A model generated the notes under the pieces. That model was not told where the DNA came from and did not search any database. It saw nothing but the letters and a program-made list of their open reading frames with translations. From Kribbella antiqua (GTDB lineage: Bacteria > Actinomycetota > Actinomycetes > Propionibacteriales > Kribbellaceae): a DNA stretch of 64,000 nucleotides. The stretch is from contig NZ_SLWR01000004.1 of NCBI RefSeq assembly GCF_004345665.1, forward strand, positions 1 to 64,000, given 5' to 3'. The position numbers and the translations under genes are program-made. The first letter of the stretch is position 1. Each line of letters opens with the position of its first letter. Positions 14,710 through 23,331 of this stretch are shown in pieces.

Positions 14710-15498
14710 TTACGCGGCCTTCAGAGTGCCGCCGTCGATGACGTAGTCGGCGCCATGGATGTTCGCGGCCCGCTCGGACAGCAGGAACGTGACCAGATCG
14801 GCGACCTCCGCCGTCGTGGAGATCCGACCCGAGGCGATTCCGAACTGCTCGGGCACGCCGGCGAGCAGGTCGGCGTGAGTTACTCCGAGGGCATCGGCGG
14901 CCTTGCGGGCGAACCCATTCGGGTCTGTCCACAACGGGCTCGCGACGACACCAGGCGACACCGTGTTGACCCGGACGCCGCGCGGCGCCAGTTCCTCGCT
15001 GAGTCGCTTGCCGAGTTGCGTCAGTGCCGCCTTCGCCTCGGCGTACCCAACCGGCGAACCGGTAGACACCCGTGCGCTGATCGACGACACGTTCACGATG
15101 GCGCCGCCGCGCTCCAGGATGCTCGGCAGCGCCGCCCTGGTGGTCCACACCGCGCTGAAGAGGTTCAGCCCGAAAATGGCTTCCCACTGTTCGTCGGGTA
15201 CGTCGAGAAAGCCACCGAGCGACAGCGTGTCCGGGTCGCCGGCTCCGACGTTGTTGACCAGAAAGTCGACTCCGCCCAGCTCTGCGATGGCGTGCTCGAC
15301 CAGCTGCTCGGCGCCGGCGCGCGTACTCAGGTCGACCGCGACGGTGGATGCGGCAACCTTCTCCAACTCGGGGGTGATGGTTCGTGACGCGCCGACCACC
15401 CGGACGCCTTCGGCGGCCAGCGCTTCGGCGACGGCGAGTCCGATGCCACGGCTCGCTCCGGTGACGACAGCGGTCTTTCCAGTGATTCCGAGTTCCAT
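14710..15498 (-). CDS. SDR family NAD(P)-dependent oxidoreductase
   Basis: A 262-residue classical short-chain dehydrogenase. It has the cofactor motif TGASRGIG (13-20), NNVG, the catalytic Ser in NVSSIS, YAEAK (Tyr and Lys) and the C-terminal VIDGGTLKAA. ATG 15498 is chosen for its ribosome site AAGGGAAA; ten upstream codons are ignored. It lies downstream of a TetR gene in the same direction, with a palindromic operator between them (15513-15528), so it is probably the regulator's main target. The substrate is unknown. Confidence 0.9.
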   Translation of the reverse strand: MELGITGKTAVVTGASRGIGLAVAEALAAEGVRVVGASRTITPELEKVAASTVAVDLSTRAGAEQLVEHAIAELGGVDFLVNNVGAGDPDTLSLGGFLDVPDEQWEAIFGLNLFSAVWTTRAALPSILERGGAIVNVSSISARVSTGSPVGYAEAKAALTQLGKRLSEELAPRGVRVNTVSPGVVASPLWTDPNGFARKAADALGVTHADLLAGVPEQFGIASGRISTTAEVADLVTFLLSERAANIHGADYVIDGGTLKAA

Positions 15499-15512
15499 GA
15501 GATTTCCCTTTC

Positions 15513-15528
15513 TTGAACTTGAGGTCAA
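15513..15528. promoter_or_regulatory. Candidate TetR operator 1 (SDR promoter)
   Basis: TTGAACTTGAGGTCAA, a 16-base imperfect palindrome, lies 15 bases upstream of the SDR start. It shares length, both outer arms and the AGGTCAA half with the site at 16165-16180 upstream of the TetR gene. A matched pair like this is what an autoregulating TetR repressor would use. Confidence 0.7.
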
Positions 15529-15568
15529 AAATTTGGGCAGAAGAGAGCCACGGAGAGCGCCGTAGGGT

Positions 15569-16144
15569 TTAGAGGCCGGCGAGTGCGGTGTCGATGACTC
15601 CGTAGAGGACCGGCCGGTCGAAGGTCTTGGCCATCACCCGCAGGCCCATGATGGTGTTCATCAGGAACCGCGCCTGAGCGCGGGCGTCGACCCCGGCGGC
15701 GACGTCACCATCCCGCTGGCCTCGCTCGATCCGTTCGGCGAGCAACTCGATCGTGTGCTCCTCGGCACGACGGACCACGCGGGTGGCCTCTTCGTCGCGC
15801 CCGCCGAGCTCCAGTGCCGTGTTGGCGGCGAGGCAACCGCGCCGTACCGGACCGTCCAGATCGACGTCCACTATGAACCTCAAGTACGCGCGGATGCCTT
15901 CTTTGGCGGTCTCAGCCCGGGCCATGAACTCGCCGGTCAGCTCACGACCGGCACGGTCGTACAGGTCGAGCGCCTTGCCGAACAGCTCACGCTTGGAGCC
16001 GAACGCGTTGTACAGACTGCCTTTGGCGACACCGGTGGCTTCGGCGAGGTCGGCAGGAGAGGTCGCACCGTAGCCCTTCGTCCAGAACGTCTCCATCGCC
16101 TGCGCGATCGCCACGTCCGGTTCGAACTTCTTCGGCCTGCCCAC
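15569..16144 (-). CDS. TetR/AcrR family transcriptional regulator
   Basis: A 191-residue repressor. The N-terminal helix-turn-helix is clear: AIAQAMETFWTKGYGATSPADLAEATGVAKGSLYNAFGSKRELF (13-56). The C-terminal ligand domain (GCLAANTALELGG, ending VLYGVIDTALAGL) resembles the C-domain of TetR proteins that respond to electrophiles or quinones. It is 70 bp upstream of the SDR gene in the same direction. A perfect-armed palindrome precedes its own start, suggesting autoregulation. Confidence 0.92.
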   Translation of the reverse strand: MGRPKKFEPDVAIAQAMETFWTKGYGATSPADLAEATGVAKGSLYNAFGSKRELFGKALDLYDRAGRELTGEFMARAETAKEGIRAYLRFIVDVDLDGPVRRGCLAANTALELGGRDEEATRVVRRAEEHTIELLAERIERGQRDGDVAAGVDARAQARFLMNTIMGLRVMAKTFDRPVLYGVIDTALAGL

Positions 16145-16164
16145 GTGGCCAACCTAACCTGTTT

Positions 16165-16180
16165 TTGACCCCAAGGTCAA
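16165..16180. promoter_or_regulatory. Candidate TetR operator 2 (intergenic, divergent)
   Basis: TTGACCCCAAGGTCAA, arms TTGACC/GGTCAA with a 4-base centre, lies 20 bp upstream of the TetR start and 30 bp upstream of the divergent isomerase-like gene. It matches operator 1. The site could control both divergent genes. Confidence 0.75.
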
Positions 16181-16209
16181 ATACCCGCCCATCTCCTAAG
16201 GTGATCGTC

Positions 16210-16884
16210 ATGCGTGATGTGCGACCTGAGGTGAAGGCGGCTGTTCAGACGATCAACGACGCCGTGGCCGGCGTGGACGAGGACGCCGTACGTGCGCCGT
16301 CCGGGTTGCCCGGGTGGTCCCGCGGCCACGTCATCACGCACGTCGCCAACTTCAGCGAGGCGATGACGCGGCAGGTCGAGGAGGCACTGCAGGGCCGCCT
16401 GATCGAGGTGTACGACGGCGGCCGGCCAGCGCGCGACGCCGCAATCGAAGCCGGCGCCGGACGGCCGGCAGACGAGCTTCGTGTGCACCTCCTAGAGGCG
16501 ACTTCTGCGCTGACCGCCGCCTGGGACAAGGTCGGCGCGGACGACTGGCAGCGCCCGATCAAGCACCGCGACAGCAACCTGGCCGCCGGCATCTACGCCA
16601 CCTGGCGCGAGCTCGCCGTCCACACCACCGACCTCGCCCTGGCCCCAACCCCCAACGACTGGCCAACCGAGTTCTGCCTCCACCTCCTGGACTTCCTCCG
16701 CCCCCGCACCCCCGAAAACATCCACCTGATCCTCCAAGCCGACAACGGCACCACCTGGGAGAACGGCACCGGGCAAGACCACGTCCTCGCCGGGAAACTC
16801 ACCGACCTCACCGCCTGGTACGCAGGCCGCACCACCCCCGGCCCGATCCAGGGCCCAACTCCCGATCTCCTCCCCTGGCCCTAG
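16210..16884 (+). CDS. maleylpyruvate isomerase family mycothiol-dependent protein
   Basis: A 224-residue DinB/MDMPI-fold protein. The N-terminal domain carries LPGWSRGHVITHVANFSEAM, the metal-binding His region of mycothiol-dependent maleylpyruvate isomerases, and a second metal region ELAVHTTDL. A small C-terminal domain ends GRTTPGPIQGPTPDLLPWP. ATG 16210 follows AAGGTGA; GTG 16201 is an alternative. These enzymes use mycothiol as cofactor, which fits mshB in this window. The substrate may differ from maleylpyruvate. Confidence 0.85.
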   Translation: MRDVRPEVKAAVQTINDAVAGVDEDAVRAPSGLPGWSRGHVITHVANFSEAMTRQVEEALQGRLIEVYDGGRPARDAAIEAGAGRPADELRVHLLEATSALTAAWDKVGADDWQRPIKHRDSNLAAGIYATWRELAVHTTDLALAPTPNDWPTEFCLHLLDFLRPRTPENIHLILQADNGTTWENGTGQDHVLAGKLTDLTAWYAGRTTPGPIQGPTPDLLPWP

Positions 16885-17278
16885 CGATCCACCCCGCGGC
16901 AGACAGTGGAGGGCTTCTTGCGCTATTTCGCGAAAACCCTCCACTGTCGACAGCAAAACCCTCCACAGTCCACCCGCACACCACTCACCCCACCACCCAG
17001 TCGCTACCTCTCGACAGCACCGACCGGGACGACGTTCCCCATACATCCACCCACCCATCAAGCACGAGCGGGACAACCGCTGAGCTGGCCCCGACTGGGC
17101 AGCCCGGGTCAGCCGACCGTGACGTCGACAACGGTGAACGGTGCCGCCTCCATCGCGCCGGATCGCGCCGCTGCGCTGGCGCTGCTTGCCGTGACCATGA
17201 CTCCGCGGACGTCGTGAGATCCTTTCCCGGATCGGGGTTAAAGTGCGATCCAGACGACCACGCCAGCGGGGAGCGAAC
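16885..17278. other. 394-bp intergenic region without a supported gene
   Basis: It holds the inverted repeat at 16902-16949 with a third half-site to 16971, and then about 270 bp without a clear gene. Open frames on both strands have poor codon bias. A stretch encoding (minus strand) VTASSASAAARSGAMEAAPFT could be a decayed gene end, but this is too weak to call. Promoter DNA of the LacI gene must lie near 17210-17260. Confidence 0.4.
16902..16971. repeat. 12-bp inverted repeat plus third half-site
   Basis: GACAGTGGAGGG at 16902-16913 is exactly mirrored by CCCTCCACTGTC at 16938-16949, and a further half CCCTCCACAGTC follows at 16960-16971. The loop contains TTTCGCGAAAA, itself symmetric. 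It may terminate the isomerase transcript or be an operator with three half-sites. Confidence 0.7.
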
Positions 17279-18277
17279 ATGACGACGATCTACGACGTAG
17301 CGCGTAGATCCGGCGTCTCACCGGCCACCGTGTCGCGGGTGCTGAGCGGCCGGCGCAACGTGGATGCGGAGCTGTCCGAAAAGGTCCGCGCCGCGGTCGC
17401 CGAGCTCGGCTACCGCCCCAACGGCGTGGCCAGAAACCTCCGTAAGGCCAGCACGAATCTGTGGGCCGTTGTCATCTCCGACATCGAGAACCCGTTCTTC
17501 ACCTCGCTCGTGCGTGGCCTGGAGGACGTCGCCCAGACCGAGGGCTATCACGTCGTACTGTGCAACTCCGACGAGGACGCGGCGAAGGAAGCGGCGTACG
17601 CATCCGCGGTGCTGACCGAGCAGATGGCCGGAGTGGTGATCTCCCCGACCAGTACGGCGGAGGGCGTGCAGCAGCTGGCGGATGCCAAGATCCCGATGGT
17701 GCTGATCGACCGCCGGGTCGACGGTGTCGAGGCCGACACGGTGCTGGTCGACAACGAGCACGGCGCGACCGAGGGTGTGAAGCACCTGATCGACGGCGGC
17801 TACCAGCGGATCGCATGCATCACCGGCCCACGGCGGGTTTCTACGGCGATGGATCGGTTGGCTGGTTACCGTGCCGCGCTGCGCACCGGCGGCATCCGCT
17901 ACAACAAGGACCTGGTCCGGCACGCCGACTTCCGTGAGGCCGGCGGGTATGCCGCGATGGAAAGCCTGCTCGAACTGGGCGAACCACCCGAGGCGCTGTT
18001 CGCCGCCAACAACCTGATGACCGTCGGCGCGCTGGAATGCCTGGCCAAGAAAGCCCTCCGCGCCCCCGACGACATCGCCGTCGTCGGCTTCGACGACATC
18101 CCGTGGGCCGACCTCGTCGTCCCCAGCCTCACCACCGTCGCCCAGCCGACTTACGAACTAGGCCGCACCGCAGGGTTGCTTCTGAAAGACCGCATCGCCT
18201 CCCCCGGCCGCCCACCGTCCACCGTCACCCTCCGCACCGAACTCCACATCCGAGCCACCTCCGCCCCCCGCACCTAG
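17279..18277 (+). CDS. LacI family transcriptional regulator
   Basis: A 332-residue sugar-responsive repressor. The helix-turn-helix and hinge are classical: TIYDVARRSGVSPATVSRVLSGRRNVD (3-29), then LGYRPNGVARNLRK. The periplasmic-binding-like domain has SDIENPFFTSLVRGLE and GFDDIPWADLVVPSLTTVAQP. ATG 17279 has a good ribosome site (GGGGAG). No sugar transporter is adjacent, so targets are unknown; the LacI-type palindromes at 6057 and 54260 are candidates. It faces a convergent epimerase gene. Confidence 0.93.
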   Translation: MTTIYDVARRSGVSPATVSRVLSGRRNVDAELSEKVRAAVAELGYRPNGVARNLRKASTNLWAVVISDIENPFFTSLVRGLEDVAQTEGYHVVLCNSDEDAAKEAAYASAVLTEQMAGVVISPTSTAEGVQQLADAKIPMVLIDRRVDGVEADTVLVDNEHGATEGVKHLIDGGYQRIACITGPRRVSTAMDRLAGYRAALRTGGIRYNKDLVRHADFREAGGYAAMESLLELGEPPEALFAANNLMTVGALECLAKKALRAPDDIAVVGFDDIPWADLVVPSLTTVAQPTYELGRTAGLLLKDRIASPGRPPSTVTLRTELHIRATSAPRT

Positions 18278-18451
18278 CTCGAACTGCTGAACGTAAGTCC
18301 ACGAGGCCTTCGCTCGCAGGCTCAGTCGGAAAGTGCCATCAACAGTTTGGGGAGTTCTACCGACCGATTCGGGAGGGTAACGCTCCCCGGTCGGGCTCGA
18401 AAGGATCCGCAGGTCCTCACCTTGAGCATCCACCAACCAGATTTCATCCAC
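18275..18451 (-). pseudogene. Possible gene remnant, minus strand
   Basis: This stretch reads MDEIWLVDAQGEDLRILSSP and on through TVDGTFRLSLRAKASWTYVQ to QFEL on the minus strand, with natural-looking protein composition. It then runs into antisense of the LacI gene without a stop until 18158. It may be the C-terminal scrap of a lost gene. There is no ribosome site, and the start lies within the hairpin at 18420-18476. I do not recognise a family. Confidence 0.25.
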
Positions 18452-18476
18452 TCACGTGGTTGGTCGGTGCTCAAGG
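18420..18476. terminator. Hairpin between convergent genes
   Basis: The stem pairs 18420-18438 (CCTTGAGCATCCACCAACC) with 18458-18476, 17 of 19 pairs, around a 19-base loop. It lies between the LacI gene and the convergent epimerase gene. There is no T-run, as usual in high-GC actinobacteria, so terminator function is an inference. Confidence 0.6.
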
Positions 18477-18503
18477 CGCGCAGATGCCCCTGGTCGGGCG
18501 TGC

Positions 18504-19385
18504 TCAGTGAGGTGGTGGGGGTGGGGTGTTGCCGGCGCGGATCCAGTTGATGTAGTCGCGGGCGGTGTGCTCAGGTGGTCTGAGGGTTAGGCCGGCTGTG
18601 AGGGCTCGGGTGTTGTCGAGTTGGAAGAGGCCTTCGTCGGCTAGGTGGAAACGGTCCTCGGCTGGGGACCAGTTGATGGGTGGGGAGTTTGGTACGACGG
18701 AGCGCCAGGTCTCGGCCAGGGCTGAGATCGTGGTGCTGTGGCTGACGGCGTTGTACGGGCCTGGGTGGCGGTCGACGGTGAGGCGTAGGAGAAAGGCGGC
18801 CAGGTCGCGGGCGTCGATGTACTGGATGGGCTGGTCGGGGCGGGCGGCACATTCCATGGGTTTGCCGTGGGCAAGTGCTTCGCCCCAGTTGCCGAAGTCG
18901 GGGTTGTAGGGGCCGACGACGAAGCCGGAGCGGACGGCAGCTGTGCGGTCGCCGAAGTGGGCCTCGAGCAACGATTCGCAGCGGACCTTCGAGGGGCCGT
19001 AGAGGTCCATGGTGAAGTGGTCTTCGGGTGCACCGTGCGGCCAGGCGAGCAGCCGACCGTCCTCGGTCATACCAGGGGTTGCCTTGTCGGCATAGACCGC
19101 AATCGAGGACATGTAGGTGTAGTGGCCGACGCGGTCCCGCAGCAGTTCGGCGCTTCGTCGTACGTCGTGGACGAGGAAGCCGGACATGTCGATCACGCCG
19201 TCCCACTCGCCTGACTTCAACGCATCGGGCGCCGCACGCTCGCCGACCAGGTGTTCAACCGAGGGAAACAGTCCAGGGTTGGTGAGGCCGCGGTTGAAGA
19301 GAGTGATGTCGTGGCCGGCTTTCAAGGCTGCTTCGACGACGTGGCGTCCGAGGTTCTTGGTGCCGCCGAGGACGAGCAGTTTCAC
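18504..19385 (-). CDS. NAD-dependent epimerase/dehydratase family protein
   Basis: A 293-residue extended-SDR protein. It starts [21 protein letters not shown] (nucleotide-binding GGTxxLGRH) and has an active-site-like Tyr region in MDLYGPSKVRCES, where the usual YxxxK reads YGPSK. The C-terminal domain ends ARDYINWIRAGNTPPPPPH. The start GTG 19385 overlaps the stop of the upstream kinase gene (19382-19385, GTGA), indicating coupled translation. It resembles the isoflavone-reductase/mRNA-binding CSP41-like epimerases. The substrate is unknown. Confidence 0.85.
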   Translation of the reverse strand: MKLLVLGGTKNLGRHVVEAALKAGHDITLFNRGLTNPGLFPSVEHLVGERAAPDALKSGEWDGVIDMSGFLVHDVRRSAELLRDRVGHYTYMSSIAVYADKATPGMTEDGRLLAWPHGAPEDHFTMDLYGPSKVRCESLLEAHFGDRTAAVRSGFVVGPYNPDFGNWGEALAHGKPMECAARPDQPIQYIDARDLAAFLLRLTVDRHPGPYNAVSHSTTISALAETWRSVVPNSPPINWSPAEDRFHLADEGLFQLDNTRALTAGLTLRPPEHTARDYINWIRAGNTPPPPPH

Positions 19386-20218
19386 GCGAGCTTCTCCACC
19401 ACGTCGGCGAGTTCGGTGAGCAGTCCGTCGATCCAGTTCTTCGACTCCGGGATCGTGCGCAGGCCTTCTTCGACGATGAACGTCAACGCGATCAGGAAAA
19501 AGCAACCGCCGCCGGCCAGCAGTTGCCGTTCGACCAGCTCCGAATCGGTGCCGCTGGCATCGATGTACCGGGCAACGATCGCCTCACGGTCGTGGCCGAG
19601 AGCAACGGCATCCCGGATCAACGTGTAGAGGTCGCTCAGATGCGGCGCCACGTAAGCGCCCGGCCAGTCGATCGCGGTCCAACGAGAACCGTCGGTGACC
19701 AGATTCTTCGGCACGAAGTCACCGTGGACGACGGCCGTCGGCGCTTCCCGGTGCAGCGCAGCCAGAGCCTCGACAAGTGGCCCGAGATCGAAGTCGATCC
19801 GTCCAATCCGGCCGGCCAGCTCCTTCACCCGCTCAGGTGGGAACTCACTCGGCTGCCCAACCGGCTTGGACCGAATCGCCGCCGACAGCTCAGCAGCAGC
19901 GAGAAAACCCTCAGCCGTCGGCTCCTGTTCCAGCGTGACTCGTCCGGCATCCTCCAGCACCAGAACGCCCGAGGATGCGTGGATCAGTCGCGGTGCCGGC
20001 AGCTCCAGCGGGATCACGATCCGCTCGTACACGGTCCCCTCGCCGTACTGACCGTCGCTTCCCCGCTTCGCGATCACGCTGCGGAGGCCGTACGACAGCC
20101 GCCATACCTCCGACGAACCCCACTGCCTGAGCAGCTCGCCGTGTAGCTCTTCCAGCGACGGTGACTTGGCTTCCTGTAGTACCGGATCGGCGACAGTCTC
20201 GAGCCAGTCGGGAAGCAT
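19382..20218 (-). CDS. aminoglycoside phosphotransferase-like kinase
   Basis: A 278-residue protein of the APH/choline-kinase fold. Catalytic loop [12 protein letters not shown] (HGD, then N) and metal-binding [18 protein letters not shown] are intact. The N-lobe has RSVIAKRG with the ATP-binding Lys. The substrate is unknown; many actinobacterial members are not antibiotic-resistance enzymes. Its stop overlaps the epimerase start, so the two probably act together on one small molecule. Confidence 0.8.
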   Translation of the reverse strand: MLPDWLETVADPVLQEAKSPSLEELHGELLRQWGSSEVWRLSYGLRSVIAKRGSDGQYGEGTVYERIVIPLELPAPRLIHASSGVLVLEDAGRVTLEQEPTAEGFLAAAELSAAIRSKPVGQPSEFPPERVKELAGRIGRIDFDLGPLVEALAALHREAPTAVVHGDFVPKNLVTDGSRWTAIDWPGAYVAPHLSDLYTLIRDAVALGHDREAIVARYIDASGTDSELVERQLLAGGGCFFLIALTFIVEEGLRTIPESKNWIDGLLTELADVVEKLA

Positions 20219-20296
20219 CCGAGAAGTACATCACGCCCGCCGCCCGCATGGTGGTCTATTTATGGCCGGTTGAGCACGTCTGGCAGGCTTTGGGGC

Positions 20297-21226
20297 ATGA
20301 CCACGCACGCCTGGGGCTTCGGCCTCGCCACCGTGACCGCCACCGGTACCGTCCTCGACGTCTGGTACCCCGCCCCCGAGCTCGGCACCAAGCCGGACGA
20401 CGCGAAGGCGCCGGCCGAGCTGATCGCCGCCGAGGGCAACGACGAGCTGCGGCAGGTACGGCGTGAGGTCGTGTCGGCCGAGATCACCCTGGAAGAGGCC
20501 CCGGCCGGTACGGCGGATGCGTACCTGCGGCTGCACCTGCTGTCGCACCGCCTGGTCCGCCCGCACGGTCTCAACCTCGACGGCATCTTCGGCGCCCTGC
20601 CGAACAACGCGTGGACGTCGCTCGGCCCGGTCCCGGTCGACGAGATCGAGCAGGTCCGGCTGCGGGCCCGGGCGGCCGGGCAGTACCTGACCGTCACGAG
20701 TGTCGACAAATTCCCACGGATGACGGACTACGTCGTACCGACCGGGGTGCGGATCGCCGACGCCGACCGGGTCCGGCTCGGCGCGCACCTGGCCGAGGGC
20801 ACCACCGTGATGCACGAGGGGTTCGTGAACTTCAACGCCGGCACGCTCGGTACGTCGATGGTCGAAGGACGGATCGTGGCCGGAGTCGTGGTCGACGACG
20901 GCAGCGACATCGGTGCGGGCGCCTCGATCATGGGCACGCTGTCCGGTGGCGGGAAGCAGGTTGTGTCGATCGGCAAGCGCTGCCTGGTCGGCGCGAACGG
21001 CGGCACCGGTATCTCGCTCGGCGACGACAGCGTGGTCGAGGCCGGCCTCTACGTGACCGCAGGCACCAAGGTCACGCTCCCGGACGGCACCGTGGTCAAG
21101 GCGCGCGACCTTTCCGGCCAGCCTGGGCTGCTGTTCATCCGCAACTCCACCACCGGCGTCGTCGAGGTGCGGCAGCGGAAGGGCGAGGGCATCGCGCTGA
21201 ACGAAGCCCTGCACGCCAACGCGTGA
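20297..21226 (+). CDS. dapD: 2,3,4,5-tetrahydropyridine-2,6-dicarboxylate N-succinyltransferase
   Basis: A 309-residue acyltransferase that succinylates tetrahydrodipicolinate in lysine/diaminopimelate synthesis. The C-terminal half is a left-handed beta-helix of hexapeptide repeats ([20 protein letters not shown] to [20 protein letters not shown]) with the cofactor loop [13 protein letters not shown]. The N-terminal domain ([24 protein letters not shown]) is the actinobacterial class. ATG 20297 follows a GGGG-rich ribosome site. It is divergent from the kinase/epimerase pair and works with DapE at 12903. Confidence 0.95.
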   Translation: MTTHAWGFGLATVTATGTVLDVWYPAPELGTKPDDAKAPAELIAAEGNDELRQVRREVVSAEITLEEAPAGTADAYLRLHLLSHRLVRPHGLNLDGIFGALPNNAWTSLGPVPVDEIEQVRLRARAAGQYLTVTSVDKFPRMTDYVVPTGVRIADADRVRLGAHLAEGTTVMHEGFVNFNAGTLGTSMVEGRIVAGVVVDDGSDIGAGASIMGTLSGGGKQVVSIGKRCLVGANGGTGISLGDDSVVEAGLYVTAGTKVTLPDGTVVKARDLSGQPGLLFIRNSTTGVVEVRQRKGEGIALNEALHANA

Positions 21227-21329
21227 CAGAGCTCAACCAAGGCGCCAACCAACTCGCAGCCCAGCACGTCAACCACTTCGTGACCCTGCGAGTGGAACCC
21301 GGCCCCCGCCCCCGGACGTTGAGAGCGGT

Positions 21330-22307
21330 ATGGCGATGAAGCGGGGCACTGTCGTCACCTTGGGTGCTATCGGCGTGCTCGCGTTGGCGATCGGGGCCGC
21401 GGTCAACTGGGTCGGAAAGTCCGGACTCCCCCAGCTGCTGCCGCCGCCGGAGCAGTGCACGGCGACGGTCAACGGGACGACCGTGGAGCTGGACCTCGAG
21501 CAGGCCGAGTCGGCCGCGATCATCGCGGGAGTCGCCGTACGACGGGGATTGCCGGCTCGGGCGGCCACGATCGCCCTCGCGACGGCGTACCAGGAGTCGG
21601 GGCTGCGGAATCTGGCCCACGGGGACCGGGACTCGCTCGGGCTGTTCCAGCAGCGGCCGTCGCAGGGCTGGGGCACCGCGGTGCAGGTGCGCGACCCGCA
21701 CTACGCGGCCGGGAAGTTCTACGACGCGCTGGTGAAGATCAAGAACTACCAGACGCTCGCGGTCACGGTCGCGGCTGACCGGGTCCAGCGGAGCGCGTTC
21801 CCGAACGCGTACGCCGACCACGAGGAGGACGCGCGGATCCTGGCTTCGGCGCTGACCGGGCATTCGAAGAGTGCGTTCAGCTGCACGGTGAACACGGACT
21901 CGGTGGCGCAGGAAGCGATCGGGCCGAACGGCCTGACGCCGCGCGCGGACGCCGTACGGCGGGATCTGCTCGAGACCTTCGGGAAGTTGTCGACGGGTGG
22001 ATATGCGCCCGGCGGGGTGCGGTCCGGGCACATGGAGGGGTCGGCGCATTACGAGGGGCGGGCCGTGGATGTGTTCGTACGGCCGATCTCGACGGCCAAC
22101 ACCACCAAGGGGTGGGCGATGGCGCAGTACCTGGTCGCGCGGGCTGAGCTGCTGAACATCCGCACGGTCATCTTCAGCGACAAGATCTGGACGTCCGGCG
22201 GGCGGTCGGACAGCGGCTGGCGCGACTACACCCCACCCGCGCGCTCAGGCGATCCAGCCATCGTCCGCCACCTCGACCATGTCCACGTGGACGTCGTCGA
22301 ATCGTGA
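21330..22307 (+). CDS. secreted/anchored protein with lysozyme-like segment and VanY-like C-terminus
   Basis: A 325-residue protein with an N-terminal membrane anchor or uncleaved signal (8-28, VVTLGAIGVLALAIGAAVNWV). Residues 85-135 resemble soluble lytic transglycosylases: AYQESGLRNLAHGDRDSLGLFQQRPSQGWG, with a candidate catalytic Glu in YQESG. The C-terminal region has SGHMEGSAHYEGRAVDVFV and DHVHVDV, a His/Asp pattern like peptidoglycan peptidases of the M15 type. A cell-wall role is likely but the chemistry is inferred. The start ATG has GAGAGCGG upstream. Confidence 0.7.
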   Translation: MAMKRGTVVTLGAIGVLALAIGAAVNWVGKSGLPQLLPPPEQCTATVNGTTVELDLEQAESAAIIAGVAVRRGLPARAATIALATAYQESGLRNLAHGDRDSLGLFQQRPSQGWGTAVQVRDPHYAAGKFYDALVKIKNYQTLAVTVAADRVQRSAFPNAYADHEEDARILASALTGHSKSAFSCTVNTDSVAQEAIGPNGLTPRADAVRRDLLETFGKLSTGGYAPGGVRSGHMEGSAHYEGRAVDVFVRPISTANTTKGWAMAQYLVARAELLNIRTVIFSDKIWTSGGRSDSGWRDYTPPARSGDPAIVRHLDHVHVDVVES

Positions 22308-22355
22308 CTCTTCGCGTCTGAAGGATTTCTGAAGGTAGGCGCTCATGCTGAACGC

Positions 22356-22853
22356 ATGGCGAATCCTGGGGGCCTGCACCGGCCGAATCTGTTGTTCAAC
22401 CTGATCGGCCTGGTGCTGATCGTGGGTGGTCTCAGCGTGGTGGTCTACGGCCTCGCCGATGCGTACCGGGTGATGCAGGGGCACGACCCGTTCCGTGGTG
22501 ACGGTCCGCCGGTGGAGGTGGCGGATGGGATGACGCTCGCGTTCTGGGGAGTCATCGTCTTCACCATCGGCCGCTACTTCTGGCGCGGGGCCCGGAGGCG
22601 GGGCGCCCGGGACCGCTTCGGCCGGCTGCTGATCATCACCGGGTACGTGCTGGTCGGAGCCGGGCTCGACGGCTGCATGCACACCGCGGTGGGCCTGTGG
22701 ACGGCCTCGAACGATGAAGCCCAGTCGGTCGTCGTCCGGTCCGTGATCATCTTCTGCGTCTGGGGCATCCCCGGAGCCGTACTCGCGGCCATCGGCTTCA
22801 AACTCGCCAACGAGAAGGCCCTGGCCCAAGCGGGAGTCGACGCAGGTTTCTAG
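22356..22853 (+). CDS. four-helix membrane protein of unknown function
   Basis: A 165-residue integral membrane protein with four predicted helices: about 12-35, 59-76, 89-109 and 125-147. There is a charged RRRGARDR loop between helices 2 and 3. I recognise no family. It follows the secreted lysozyme-like gene by 48 bp, so co-transcription is plausible, and it ends at a strong terminator shared with fdxA. Confidence 0.75.
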   Translation: MANPGGLHRPNLLFNLIGLVLIVGGLSVVVYGLADAYRVMQGHDPFRGDGPPVEVADGMTLAFWGVIVFTIGRYFWRGARRRGARDRFGRLLIITGYVLVGAGLDGCMHTAVGLWTASNDEAQSVVVRSVIIFCVWGIPGAVLAAIGFKLANEKALAQAGVDAGF

Positions 22854-22877
22854 GCCGGCGTGGGATGCACGCCGGCC
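22853..22877. terminator. Bidirectional hairpin terminator
   Basis: GGCCGGCGTG (22853-22862), loop GGATG, then CACGCCGGCC (22868-22877): a perfect 10-bp stem. It begins at the last base of the membrane-protein stop codon and ends 12 bp before the end of fdxA, so it can serve both convergent genes. Confidence 0.85.
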
Positions 22878-22889
22878 GTACTCAACAAA

Positions 22890-23216
22890 TTACTCGTCGT
22901 GTTCCTGCGGGGGCAGGGCCGCGATGAACGGGTGGTCCTTGTCGATCTTGCCCAGCTTGGACGCGCCGCCCGGGGAACCCAGGTCGTTGAAGAAGTCGAC
23001 GTTCGCGGTGTAGTAGTCCTTCCACTGCTCCGGGGTGTCGTCCTCGTAGTAGATCGCCTCCACCGGGCAGACCGGCTCGCAGGCTCCGCAGTCGACGCAC
23101 TCGTCGGGGTGGATGTACAGCATCCGGTTGCCCTCGTAGATGCAGTCGACGGGGCATTCCTCGACACACGCGAGGTCCTTCAGGTCAACACACGGCTGCG
23201 CGATGACGTAGGTCAC
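22890..23216 (-). CDS. fdxA: ferredoxin, 7Fe ([3Fe-4S][4Fe-4S])
   Basis: A 108-residue electron carrier of the seven-iron type. Cysteines are at 9, 17, 21, 25, 40, 43, 46 and 50. By family alignment C9, C17 and C50 hold the 3Fe cluster and C21, C40, C43 and C46 the 4Fe cluster. GTG 23216 has a near-perfect ribosome site (AGGAGG). In mycobacteria this gene is followed by dapC; here it is not. It is divergent from the GNAT gene. Confidence 0.95.
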   Translation of the reverse strand: MTYVIAQPCVDLKDLACVEECPVDCIYEGNRMLYIHPDECVDCGACEPVCPVEAIYYEDDTPEQWKDYYTANVDFFNDLGSPGGASKLGKIDKDHPFIAALPPQEHDE

Positions 23217-23331
23217 TGCTACTCCTCCTATGGCAGGCAAGCGCAGCGGGGATCTGGGGTGCTGCGATGCGGTGATGCTCGGTATTTAGTATCACGGTAG
23301 TCCTTCGCCCACTCTGCCAGGAGTCCGCATC

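Noticed and set aside
19382-20218. Antibiotic-resistance aminoglycoside phosphotransferase
   Set aside because: Only the general kinase fold can be seen; nothing ties this gene or the one at 43193 to a drug substrate.
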